Part shown: in pieces, positions 18,591-28,700 of the stretch
How the letters are laid out: each line of letters opens with the position of its first letter
Position numbering within the stretch: position 1 is the stretch's first letter
IMG/VR virus record: IMGVR_UViG_3300008050_000149
Span: 1 to 33,846 of that record
Reading direction: 5' to 3' (one strand)
DNA: 33,846 bases
Source of the DNA: a virus
Translations under genes and position numbers: made by a program
The notes under the pieces: model-generated
What the model was told of the DNA's origin: nothing
The model's input: the letters and a program-made list of their open reading frames with translations, nothing else
The model's database searches: none

Positions 18591-21380
18591 TTATCTATTT
18601 GCATTGTTAATTTTGGTTTGTACTAAAATTGACAATCCTTTTTCTTTACTATGAGATTCTCCATTAATAATAATTTTATCTTTTCCTCCACCACTTCTAT
18701 CATATTTAAATGTTACATTTGAATATTGACTTGGAGACCACTCATCTAGCCTATTCAGAACACCTGTATTCCATTGTGTATTAACTTCCATTTCTGGACT
18801 ATTAACATACTCACTTAAAGCAGGTAAATCAAAATAATGAGCAGGTATTAAATAACTAAATACTTTACCTTTATGTGGATTATAAGTAGGATCTGTTGGT
18901 TTACTAGAACCATTTGTAATTTTTATAGGAACGTAAATCATTGCACCATCATCACCTAGTTCTAAATTTAATACTCCCATTTGATCTTCTATAATATCAT
19001 ATTCTACAATCTTGTTAAAATGATTATTTTCATTATCTGTCTTACTGTTTAAAAATCCTTCTTCCCATTCCATATTAGGACTTTCACCTTGAGCATCTCT
19101 CATTGCAAAATTTGAAGGAATTACATTATCTTTAAAGAAGTCTTGTAATTGATCATTAACAATACTAGTAGTTTCAAATTTAGATCCAAAATTAGTAATA
19201 ACTGCAGCTTCAAAAGATATTGGAGTTCCACTAAAGTGTGAAGCAAACTCTTTATCTAAATATGATTTATCTTCGTTTAATTGCTTAATAAACATTTCTA
19301 CTCCCATATTAAAAGACTGTTGCTGATTGTTATTATCATATCTATATCCATCATCTACTCCTGCCCATGTATATTCTCCTGTACCTCTTTGATAAGTTCC
19401 ACTAACTGTATGTCCTTGCTTTTGTTTAACCTTAGCTATACCTTGGATTAAATCATGAATATTTTCATTTCTATTACCGGCAAATGCAAAGCTTTCAAAT
19501 ACATTTCCTTGATAAAATTCTTCCGGTAATTCCGTTAAATTAGATATTGATGAAGGCATATTATGTTTTTTAACAGCTTCTGGATCTTGTGCTGCAAGCC
19601 AATTATATCCATCTACAATATCTTGTCCTGTAATCTGTAAATCAGAATCTCCATGTCCCAGCTCTGTTTTTAATAATTGATCACCTCTAGCTTCTGCATA
19701 TTCTGAATATGTTAAATTATTACCATATCCTTCAGAGTTAGGGAGAGAAAGACCTAAACCTGACGTAAGTTTGGCATTAGTTGCATCATACTTTTGAGCT
19801 TGAGAACTAAGTGTGTACATAGTACTATTAAATTTACCTATATCTAACTCATTATGTGCTGCAACATTAGTTAAATAACTCATTCCTTTCTGTCGTTTCT
19901 GCATTATACTATTTTCATAAGCTAAATACGCATCATCAAGACGTGCTAAGTATGTAGCTTGATCTTCAATAACATTTCCTTTACCATCTTCTAAAGGTTG
20001 TAACGTATTTATAGTATTTCTCCATGGAATATAATCTAGCTTTTTAGTATTAGCTTGTATAGTTGCAGTTCTCCAGCCATCAACTAACGCTTCTGTATTT
20101 TGAATAATTTCAGTATTAGTCATTTCTTCAAGATTTAACCCTTGTCCTCCTGATCCAAAAATTACATTACCATCATCATCTTTTTCAATTTTATCTGGAT
20201 CTACATTAAGTTGACCACTGACTAAAGCAATATTACCTTTTATTAAATCAATTGTCTCTTTTTGATTATTTACAGCATCTTCATAACTTGTACTTTCTGG
20301 TTTTATTTGGACTAATGTATTATATGATAAATTATCATCATCAACTTTTGTTTTCTTAGCACTTTCTGTTTTAGCTTTTGCATTTATTTTATACATTTCA
20401 TCGTATGATATAGTTTGACCATATGAACTTTCTCTAACTCCTCCAAATGCACCTATTGCTAATTGAGTTTCTCTATTTATAGAATCTTGATACATTAGAT
20501 TTTGTAATGTATTTAAAGGTCCATTTGTTTCTAACATCGACTCCCCCTGTTCATTAATAAGGTCTTCTTCTTTTAGATCTCCTGATGCAAATAATTTATT
20601 AATATGTTCCATAGCACCTTCATCACCAAGATGATAAGTATTTATATCTACCTCTTGAGCTAAAGATGCTGAAACATCAGGATCAGCCATTACATCATTA
20701 ACAACCATTTGTATTATATTAGAAGGAAGTTCTACTGTTTTACTCTTAGTTGTAACCCAATACTTAGGTTCTCCCCTAGCATTTGTAGTACTAGTAACTT
20801 CCATATTTTCATTATAAGGAATAGAAGTACCTAAATTTTGACGAATAAAAGGTTCAATTTCTTTTAGTCTTTCATTAATCTTTTCTGTAATATCTACATC
20901 ATGATAAAATTCTTTACCGGAATATACAGAGTTATTTACTAAAGATCCATCTTCTCCATATTGAATACCTTGATACATAGCATCTGATTGAGCTGCTCTA
21001 CCTTGATATGTATTTGCATTAATATTACCTTTTTCATAAGCGTCTTTTAGTCTTGTTAAATATTCATTTCTATTTGTAACGCTTTGTTGTATAGGAGAAT
21101 AGTCTTTAACAAATTGATTAGCACCTTTATTTATTGCTATTCCTAAAGTTTCATAATCTCCACGAGACGACCAACCATCTAGCATTCCTGTGTATTCTTC
21201 AGAAAGTCTATTTTTTATGTGTTGATCTTTTTCTAAAGCTTGCATATTACTCACAGAGTTTGAAAACTCATCAGCTGCACTATACCCTTCGATATACTGA
21301 TTTCTTGCTAATTTAGCTAATTCTACTGTCCCTAAATCTTTATAGGTTGAAATTGGTTTTGGTATGTCTATTCTTGCCAT
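18591..21380 (-). CDS. internal virion (cargo) protein, function unknown
   Basis: A 929-residue soluble-looking protein with no membrane helix, no recognised catalytic motif and no cysteine. The first 120 residues are helical and charged, resembling the N-termini of other crAss-like cargo proteins (SAADEFSNSVSNMQALEKDQ). The remainder is acidic and N/D/Q-rich. The last 150 residues look beta-rich, with hydrophobic strands such as AMIYVPIKITNGSS and FSYLIPAHYFDL. It lies 10 bases after the transglycosylase gene and 16 bases before the next cargo gene, so it is co-expressed with both. A role in the ejected complex, like that of T7 gp15, is inferred from order only. Confidence 0.68.
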   Translation of the reverse strand: MARIDIPKPISTYKDLGTVELAKLARNQYIEGYSAADEFSNSVSNMQALEKDQHIKNRLSEEYTGMLDGWSSRGDYETLGIAINKGANQFVKDYSPIQQSVTNRNEYLTRLKDAYEKGNINANTYQGRAAQSDAMYQGIQYGEDGSLVNNSVYSGKEFYHDVDITEKINERLKEIEPFIRQNLGTSIPYNENMEVTSTTNARGEPKYWVTTKSKTVELPSNIIQMVVNDVMADPDVSASLAQEVDINTYHLGDEGAMEHINKLFASGDLKEEDLINEQGESMLETNGPLNTLQNLMYQDSINRETQLAIGAFGGVRESSYGQTISYDEMYKINAKAKTESAKKTKVDDDNLSYNTLVQIKPESTSYEDAVNNQKETIDLIKGNIALVSGQLNVDPDKIEKDDDGNVIFGSGGQGLNLEEMTNTEIIQNTEALVDGWRTATIQANTKKLDYIPWRNTINTLQPLEDGKGNVIEDQATYLARLDDAYLAYENSIMQKRQKGMSYLTNVAAHNELDIGKFNSTMYTLSSQAQKYDATNAKLTSGLGLSLPNSEGYGNNLTYSEYAEARGDQLLKTELGHGDSDLQITGQDIVDGYNWLAAQDPEAVKKHNMPSSISNLTELPEEFYQGNVFESFAFAGNRNENIHDLIQGIAKVKQKQGHTVSGTYQRGTGEYTWAGVDDGYRYDNNNQQQSFNMGVEMFIKQLNEDKSYLDKEFASHFSGTPISFEAAVITNFGSKFETTSIVNDQLQDFFKDNVIPSNFAMRDAQGESPNMEWEEGFLNSKTDNENNHFNKIVEYDIIEDQMGVLNLELGDDGAMIYVPIKITNGSSKPTDPTYNPHKGKVFSYLIPAHYFDLPALSEYVNSPEMEVNTQWNTGVLNRLDEWSPSQYSNVTFKYDRSGGGKDKIIINGESHSKEKGLSILVQTKINNANR

Positions 21381-21390
21381 ATTTTATGTA

Positions 21391-24321
21391 TTAATAATAT
21401 TTACTTGCTTGTCTGCTATAAGTTTTTGTATAATTAGCTATGTCTTCTTGAGAACATTCTTCACAAAACACAGCTCCATCTGGAGTATATAAAGTTCTAC
21501 CTAAATGTCTTCTTAATAACATACGATCTGTAGTACCCTCTATATCATAACCTCGAGCTCTATACATATCTCCTTTATAAGCTAGCATATCACTAAACAT
21601 AGATCCTACGCCTTGTGCTGCAGATATAACTCCTGCATATTTCATATACTCTTCGTCATCTTTAATTTTATTTCTAGCCGCAGTATTAATTGCATTTACT
21701 TCATTAAGACGTTGCGCTTCAGACATTTGCATTTGAGCGTTACCTAAAGCTGCTTCTTGTTCCATTTTTACATTATGTAAATTTGTTTGATTTTCAATAG
21801 CAACATTTTGATTTTCTATACCTATATTAGCTTGCTTTTCTGCAGCTGCAATTTGCATATCACCTTCATGTTTTTTACCCCAAGCAGCCATTCTATTAAC
21901 CATACTTGCAGGACCTAATCCTGCAGTATCTATATATTGATTCATCTCCCTAAGACGTGCATCATTAGCTGATCTTTGTTGATTCATATTAATATGACTT
22001 AGCTTTTTAGCTCTAAGCCTTCCTGGTACTATAGGACTTGTAACTCCAGATTCAAATGGAACTTGTTCAGGAGCAGGTTGTTTATGAGTCATTGCATATA
22101 TAGCAGGAATAGTTTGAGCTAATCCTGAAGCAATAGCTAGTCCTGGAACTGTTCGGTCCTCAAATCCAAACAATCTTTTTTTTGTCTCTCCCTCTTTGTC
22201 TAACTCTTCTTTTTTCTTTTCTTCCATAGCTTCTTCAAAAGTCTTAGTAGATTTACTTGGATCCTCTATAATCATATTATCACTAGGAGGTGTAAATGTA
22301 CCTGTAGTAACAAATCCTTTATTCTCTATTGCATCTCTTATTTCGCCTAAAGCATTCTCATGTTGTTCTCCCCAATGTGTAACATTTTTCCAATTATAAG
22401 ATTCATCTACTAATCTTTCATGATCTGCTCTAAATTCATCATGACTACTATATCCTAAATCATTTAACTCTTTTTCTGTAGGTTGAGTATAATCTCCGTA
22501 GTTTTTCATTTCTGAATATACAGGATTAATATCTCCTTGTGAATATTTAAAAGGAATTTTTTCTAGTAAACCTTTTTCAACTAAATCTTTTCTTACATCT
22601 TTTGAAAACTTTTTTGTTTCTTCTCCATCTTCGATATTAACAAGTTTACCTTTTACAGTTTTAGTTCCAGAAACAAACTTATTATCCTTAAATATTCCTA
22701 TAGATACACCAAGGTCTTCTCCATAATCTCGAGTTCCAGAAACAAGTTCAGGATGACCTGTATTATCTATTGTAAATTCCCCTTCATCAGAATAAATCCA
22801 TGGCACAAACGGCATACCGTCTGCTAAAGAAGCATCTATATCATTCCATGTAAACTTTCCTTGACCTACAGGTTTACCATCTTTAAATTCTCCTTCATAC
22901 ATACCAATAACTATTCCATCTTCTATTCCTGCATCGTTTTCATCTGGATTCTCTTTATAATAAGTATACATAACTCCTGTACCATCTTGACAATTACCAG
23001 ATTGGCAAATAGTATAGCCATCCCCAAAATCTGCTCTATATCCATATGCTCCTGGAAGATCTTGTCTAAGTCCTATAGTTTCTACTGGACCGCTATCTAC
23101 TTCTTCTTCAACAGAGTCACTCGTCCAAGGTAATATGTTACTATAATAACCTTCTAATACTTTAAGAGCAGCTTCTTCTTCAAATGGATTTTCTTTGTTC
23201 CATTTTCTAAATGAAAGAGTTCCTCCTTGTTCTGTGTAGATTCTATGTAACTCTTTTTGAAATTGTTTTATTTCTTTTTTAGGTCGTTTTTTTTCTCCTC
23301 CTTCTTGGTATTGCATTACTCCTCCTAATTTAGCTATTTTATTAGGACTTCTTTTAGCAGCTTTTTCTTGCATAGCAGCTAAATAATTAATTTCTTTTTG
23401 ACTTCCTCCTTTTGCAAGTATTTCTTTATGCATATCAGCATAAGATTGACCACCTTTTTTTAAATACGAAGAAAAGAAATAATCTTTTTTACCTCCTTTT
23501 TTCATAATTACTTTGTCCATTGTTTCTCCATCTTCAACTTCTGTTTGTGCATCCATCAAAATACCTCCTTGATTATGAGTTTGTCCTATAAACTCTACTG
23601 CGTCTGATCCTGGTATTTGCTGCATAACACCTCCAGGAAGTTGTTTACCTCCCATTTGAAATTGGTTCATTTGATTATATATTCCACCTTTTTGTTTTTG
23701 TTCTTGCATTTTATTTGTTTTATTTAATCGTTTTTGTCCTTCTTCGCTCTCCCAATATTCATCATGCGCTTCTCCAGAACTTAAATAATTTTTATAACTT
23801 TTATAATTAAACTCATCAGCTGCTTTATTAAAATAGTCTCCAGTACCATCTGGATCTGCAGCAGTATTATAATAACGAGTCCAATAATCTCCTATACCTT
23901 CATTATTTCTATCTCCAGTAGCCCTAACACTTGTAGGAGCTGGATCTGGATCAAGCATATAATATAATCTAGCAGCTAAAACATTAGCTAAAGGATTAGA
24001 CCTAACTTCATCTAGAGTCATAGTTTCAAAGTCTACTCCAAACTTATCTTTTACTTGTTGTAACTTTTTTTTATTTTTAGGATGAGATTTAAAATCTCTA
24101 ATAGCATCATATGCAGGTGGCATTATTTGCATATAATTTTGACCTGCTCTAGGATTCCATCCTCCAGTAGATTCTGCTATAGCTGTATATGTTAATAAAT
24201 CTTTACCTCCATAAACTGCATCAACTTGATTAATAGCATTAATTAAATCAGGATGTAAATCTCTATGTTGAATACCTTTATGTGTAAATTTACCACCATT
24301 TTGATATTTTTTTCTAAACAT
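21391..24321 (-). CDS. virion lytic transglycosylase-like cargo protein with MORN-like repeats
   Basis: A 976-residue protein. Residues about 22-165 resemble an SLT/goose-lysozyme transglycosylase: candidate catalytic E50 in TAIAESTGG, then NYMQIMPPAYDAI (62-74), matching the family's G/N-Y-x-Q-I-x-P signature. Such domains in virion proteins (T7 gp16 is the model) cut peptidoglycan during DNA entry. Residues about 205-345 are rich in K/Q-x-G-G motifs and include HNQGGILMDAQTEVEDGETM, a pattern I associate with other large phage virion proteins. Residues about 435-560 hold MORN-like repeats. Residues about 750-900 are A/Q/N-rich with heptads (IGIENQN, VAIENQT). It has four cysteines: C439 and C444 in the MORN part and a C-x-x-C near the C-terminus (FCEECS). 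Upstream leader ACTTTTAAAAAATAAAAATT has no Shine-Dalgarno. Confidence 0.78.
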   Translation of the reverse strand: MFRKKYQNGGKFTHKGIQHRDLHPDLINAINQVDAVYGGKDLLTYTAIAESTGGWNPRAGQNYMQIMPPAYDAIRDFKSHPKNKKKLQQVKDKFGVDFETMTLDEVRSNPLANVLAARLYYMLDPDPAPTSVRATGDRNNEGIGDYWTRYYNTAADPDGTGDYFNKAADEFNYKSYKNYLSSGEAHDEYWESEEGQKRLNKTNKMQEQKQKGGIYNQMNQFQMGGKQLPGGVMQQIPGSDAVEFIGQTHNQGGILMDAQTEVEDGETMDKVIMKKGGKKDYFFSSYLKKGGQSYADMHKEILAKGGSQKEINYLAAMQEKAAKRSPNKIAKLGGVMQYQEGGEKKRPKKEIKQFQKELHRIYTEQGGTLSFRKWNKENPFEEEAALKVLEGYYSNILPWTSDSVEEEVDSGPVETIGLRQDLPGAYGYRADFGDGYTICQSGNCQDGTGVMYTYYKENPDENDAGIEDGIVIGMYEGEFKDGKPVGQGKFTWNDIDASLADGMPFVPWIYSDEGEFTIDNTGHPELVSGTRDYGEDLGVSIGIFKDNKFVSGTKTVKGKLVNIEDGEETKKFSKDVRKDLVEKGLLEKIPFKYSQGDINPVYSEMKNYGDYTQPTEKELNDLGYSSHDEFRADHERLVDESYNWKNVTHWGEQHENALGEIRDAIENKGFVTTGTFTPPSDNMIIEDPSKSTKTFEEAMEEKKKEELDKEGETKKRLFGFEDRTVPGLAIASGLAQTIPAIYAMTHKQPAPEQVPFESGVTSPIVPGRLRAKKLSHINMNQQRSANDARLREMNQYIDTAGLGPASMVNRMAAWGKKHEGDMQIAAAEKQANIGIENQNVAIENQTNLHNVKMEQEAALGNAQMQMSEAQRLNEVNAINTAARNKIKDDEEYMKYAGVISAAQGVGSMFSDMLAYKGDMYRARGYDIEGTTDRMLLRRHLGRTLYTPDGAVFCEECSQEDIANYTKTYSRQASKYY
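22642..23019 (-). repeat. MORN-like repeat region inside the transglycosylase-like protein
   Basis: Residues about 435-560 of the 976-residue protein. The clearest unit is YEGEFKDGKPVGQGKFTW (475-492), an almost canonical MORN repeat. It is preceded by ICQSGNCQDGTGVMYTYY (C439, C444), which looks like the cysteine-bearing opening unit of bacterial MORN proteins. Weaker units follow (DEGEFTIDNTG and SIGIFKDNKFVSGTK). The boundaries are approximate because the outer units are degenerate. Confidence 0.7.
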
Positions 24322-24333
24322 AATTTTTATTTT

Positions 24334-25770
24334 TTAAAAGTTATAGCCATATCTTGGCATTTCCATCATCATTCCTCCATGTTTATACATTACATTTCTA
24401 CCAAGGTTTTGACCAGATACTGTTTTCTGTGCTAAATTACCTGCTCTAACACCACTCATATGACTACCATATAAACTACCTACTCTTTTGTTTAAATCTC
24501 TAATTCCTGTATTTCTTCTAACTCTTGCTTCTCCTTCAGCTTCAGTTTGAGCTTTCTTTGCTTTTTTAGTTCCAAAATATTGCTTACCTGCTCCAATTAC
24601 TGCTCCAATACCTGCACCAATTGCTGTACCAGGACCAGGAAAGAAAGATCCAATAGTAGCTCCAGTACCAGCAGATTGTAATATTTGGCCTGAATATTCC
24701 CCAACATTAGATTTAGTAGGATCATCATCATCAGATAGTGCACTTATACCTCGACCTGCTAAATTAGCTATTGTTCCTATACCTGCCCCAGATGTAGCAA
24801 AACTTTTTAATCCAGTTCCAACAGCACTCCCTGTCTTCATTACTTCTCCTGCAGCATTTACAACCTGCCCTGCCTCATTAACTGTACCTCCAATATCTGC
24901 TGCTATTTTTGCAGCTTCAATTCCTGCTTGAGCTTGTTGCGCGGTTTGAACTCCAAGTTGTGTTCCTTCAGCAGCTTGACCTGCAAGATTAGCTGCCTTT
25001 GTATATTTAGCGGCAGTTTGAGCTGCTTTTACAGCTGAACCCAATCCACCACCTTGATTAGGATAAAGATTCTGTCCAATTGTTTGTGCAGTTCTACCTG
25101 CTATTCCTTCTAATGCACTTGTTTGTTGTTGAGATTGTTGTTCTGCTTTCATAGCTTCTACTTCAGCTTGTTGCTGATCTATAGACTCTTGGTGTCTTGT
25201 TTGGCTTATAAGGCCTTGAGCATTTTCTCCCAATGTTGATGTAGATTGTTGTAATCCTTGTAGTCTAGCTTGCTGAATAGCTGGGTCTGTTTCTTGTCCT
25301 ACAATTGTAGAGCTAACTCCTAATTGAGGACCTCCCTGTCCTGCAGCTGATACAGTATTATCATACATTCCACCAGTCTCTCTACGACTAGGACTTCCTG
25401 CAGAATAATAACCTAATCCTGCTCCAACTTGTCCATATGCAATTGGCCTTGTGTTTTGCATCGCATTAACACCAGCTTGTTGATACATTTTAGGTCCTCC
25501 ATACTTATATTGCATGACACCGCCTAATTTTTTAGTATTTTGTCTAGGAACCGTTCCTTTAACAGGAGGGAATCCTAATACTTTAGTTCCGTCACTTTTT
25601 ATATAATATACTCCTATTGAAACTTTATTTTCTCCGAGTCCTGTTTTAGTAGTATTTATTAATTTTCCACCAACTTGTTTATAATTTTTTGGTATTCCAT
25701 TTGTAACGTTTATTAAGTTACTGAAATCATTGTCTTTTTGTCCAGCTGTTTGATATAATTTTTTATTCAT
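24334..25770 (-). CDS. Gly/Ala/Gln-rich internal virion protein with glycine-zipper membrane segment
   Basis: A 478-residue, cysteine-free protein. The N-terminal 150 residues carry short GG motifs: QVGGKL (32-37), KLGGVMQYKYGG (81-92), ETGGMY. The middle (about 185-330) is A/Q/G/T-rich helix of low complexity (QTAQQAQAGIEAAKIAADIG). Near 365-402 lies a hydrophobic glycine-zipper segment (FFPGPGTAIGAGIGAVIGAG) flanked by a basic helix (YFGTKKAKKAQ). The C-terminus repeats the GG theme (YKHGGMMMEMPRYGYNF). Together with its place before the transglycosylase gene this recalls T7 gp14, the small membrane-active ejection protein, as an analogy of order and composition rather than homology. It starts 12 bases before the transglycosylase gene's leader and ends the run of small cargo genes next to the tail gene. 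Confidence 0.68.
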   Translation of the reverse strand: MNKKLYQTAGQKDNDFSNLINVTNGIPKNYKQVGGKLINTTKTGLGENKVSIGVYYIKSDGTKVLGFPPVKGTVPRQNTKKLGGVMQYKYGGPKMYQQAGVNAMQNTRPIAYGQVGAGLGYYSAGSPSRRETGGMYDNTVSAAGQGGPQLGVSSTIVGQETDPAIQQARLQGLQQSTSTLGENAQGLISQTRHQESIDQQQAEVEAMKAEQQSQQQTSALEGIAGRTAQTIGQNLYPNQGGGLGSAVKAAQTAAKYTKAANLAGQAAEGTQLGVQTAQQAQAGIEAAKIAADIGGTVNEAGQVVNAAGEVMKTGSAVGTGLKSFATSGAGIGTIANLAGRGISALSDDDDPTKSNVGEYSGQILQSAGTGATIGSFFPGPGTAIGAGIGAVIGAGKQYFGTKKAKKAQTEAEGEARVRRNTGIRDLNKRVGSLYGSHMSGVRAGNLAQKTVSGQNLGRNVMYKHGGMMMEMPRYGYNF

Positions 25771-25771
25771 G

Positions 25772-28700
25772 TTATTTGTATATTTTACGTACTACTGCCG
25801 CAGCAGTGTACAAATTTAGTAAATTATTTTGACTATTGTCACAGATTAAACGAATTCCTTGCCATTTATCTATAAATTTTCTTTGTGTGTTCCATGTTTT
25901 AGTAATATCTATATAAGATGTGTTTAGAATTTCACTCATTCCATCAACAGTAAACATAGAGTCTATAGAAGAAGTTGTTACAGTTCCTATATTAGCTCCT
26001 CCTATAATGTTGGTTCCAGCAGCAGTATAATAAGCACTTGTATTTACTCCTGCTGTTCCTGCTTGATTTACTAATGCAGCCATATCTCTAAAATTATGCA
26101 CCTTCCAACTATTACCTACACGTCTAGTATTAATTAAATATTCTAAAACAGTTTGTCCAGATATTTGCATAGTATTATAAATAAAGAAAGATGTAAACCC
26201 ATGTTCTAATACACTAATATTATTAGTATTAAATGTTTCTAATGTATAATTAAAACTACTTAGTAAAGTATCTTCTTCTCTATATTCATTATGTATATAT
26301 TCAATTTCAAAAGGATAAAGAACAGTATAAAAAGTACCTTTAGTATCTGAATCATGTCTATAAATATCTCCTATACTAGTACCAATAGCAATACTACCAC
26401 TATCTGGAATAGAATAAAAATTATCAGATGTATTAAAATAGATATATGGAGTATAATCATGAAATCCACACCACATATTAAATTCTGGATAATACGATAT
26501 AGTCCAATCTGCTTTTGTAAACCAGTTAGTTTCATCCCATGCTAAAATATTATAAGTATATGTTTGAGGAGTACCAGGAGGAGCGGCTCCCATATCATCT
26601 ACAGTTACTTTTACGTAATGTCCCATATCACAACTATAATATATTTCCCCTCCATTCCAAGGAGCTGCCGTATTACTAGTTATATAATCTATATATTTAT
26701 TATAACCGGTTATAAAATCTTCTGTAGGTACAAGATCTTTTTTAGTTAATATAATTCTTTTAAATTTAGGATCATATATTGAAGTAAGTCCTAATCCTAT
26801 TAAAGGATTATCAAATACTTCAGAAATACAAGGTGTATTATATCCAAAATTTTCTAAAGCAAAAGGTAAATTAGCTTTAAACCAATTTTCTAAACCTGCA
26901 ATACCAATATCAATTAGTTTATCTTTCATTAAAAATACTTTTCTAGAATTTACATCTACAAAAAAGTATCCTTGAGGACAAGTTAACGCTGCCCATTGAG
27001 ATTGTGTTCCTCCATACCCTTTATCTGCTTGTAAAATTTCATCAGGTTCTTGTGCAAATATATCCCCGCTTCCTACAAAAGCCTCACTACCATCTTTCAT
27101 TTGCATTTGTTGTTTACCTTTTGTAACATACAAACTTTCTTCCATATGAAAATATAACAGATTATTAAATGTAGATAGTTTCCAAAGTTCTCCTCTATTT
27201 TTTGGTAAGTCTTTAAATTGATTTGCTAAAAATATTCTATAGTTATCTGTTAAACTAGTTGTATCTCTCTTAGCACTTCTATGTGCTCTTGTAGGAAAAT
27301 TAGTTTGTTCAACCTCCGTTAAAGGTAATGGAAAAGCAGGCCTTAAATCATTTTCAGCTGAAAAACTATCATCATAATTTAAATTATCTTGATGTGTAAA
27401 ATCTTTATCTCCTTCTGCACCTAATACTCGTTTTGCTATTGATCCTGGAAAATATAAATCAGAATCATTTTCTGAATGTCTGAAATTAATATTATCTACG
27501 CTTTCTACGATTTGATAGTTTATTACTCTTACTGGTCTACTATCCTTATCTACATTATTATGATTTATAGAAGATCTATATCCATATCTACATATGTATG
27601 TGTCTCCTCCAAATATTCCTTCAGGATGAATAGAGCTAGTTTTAAAATCTCCTATAGTACTTCCGGTATCATCATCAAATATAAAGTTGTCCATATCATC
27701 TCCTAATACTTCAAATCCTGTCCACACTAATTCTTGATTATCTATAGACTTATACATATCAGTTTTAAATGCATGTAAATTAACCATCATTTGTTGACTT
27801 CTTCGCTGGTTTTCTGTAAAAGCATGCGCGTTTCCATAATTAACATAAGGATCAGCTTGTATTAATTGAGAATTTACTAGTATAGATGGAGTATTAGCAT
27901 GGTATCTTGCGTAAGTAGCAAATGCACCGGTAGACAGTCCACTACCACCCATTGTTCCTCCTCTGTTTGAAATTAAATCATCAGCCCTAAATTCATGTTT
28001 ATCTTCTAATGAAAATATTAAAGAACTTTCTCCAAATTCATTAGCTATTTTACCTCCAAATCCTAGAGCTGTTGCTTGAAATATACTATCTCCTGGAATA
28101 TATGATATTGCTTTTTGTCCAATAAGTCTTGGAGCTGCACGTCTATCTCGTATTTCATTTGTAGCTGGATCACCATAAGCTAAAGAATTTGAAGCTTTAT
28201 ACCAACATCCTGCAAATATAGCAGATACAATCTCTTTACTGTGGCAATTAAAAGCAGTGTCCCACCCCCAAAACTGTTCTATCTTTCTTATAGGTTCACT
28301 AAGACCACCACTATCATCTAAAACAATTTTAGATAACATTTTTTTAGGTTGATTAGAAGTAGGTCCATTCCATACAAAATTTTGTACATAGTATTCTGGT
28401 TTTATATGTGTCGCTCCTGCTAAAGTGTTTTGAGTTCTAAGTAAATTAAAATCATTAAAAGAAAACGATTTATATCCTCTTTCATCCACTCTAGTAGACC
28501 AAACATCAGTAGTTACATTATAAGAATACATTATAGGATATGTAGGAAAATCCCATCGTGATTCTGCATAAGGACTTTTACTATAAATGAGTTCACGTAA
28601 ACTAAGAGCACTAGACATTATTTCTTGTGCATCTATATTCACAAAACTTTCTGAGCATTGACCTAAAACTGTATGCTCTTGTATCATAGGAGTCATAACA

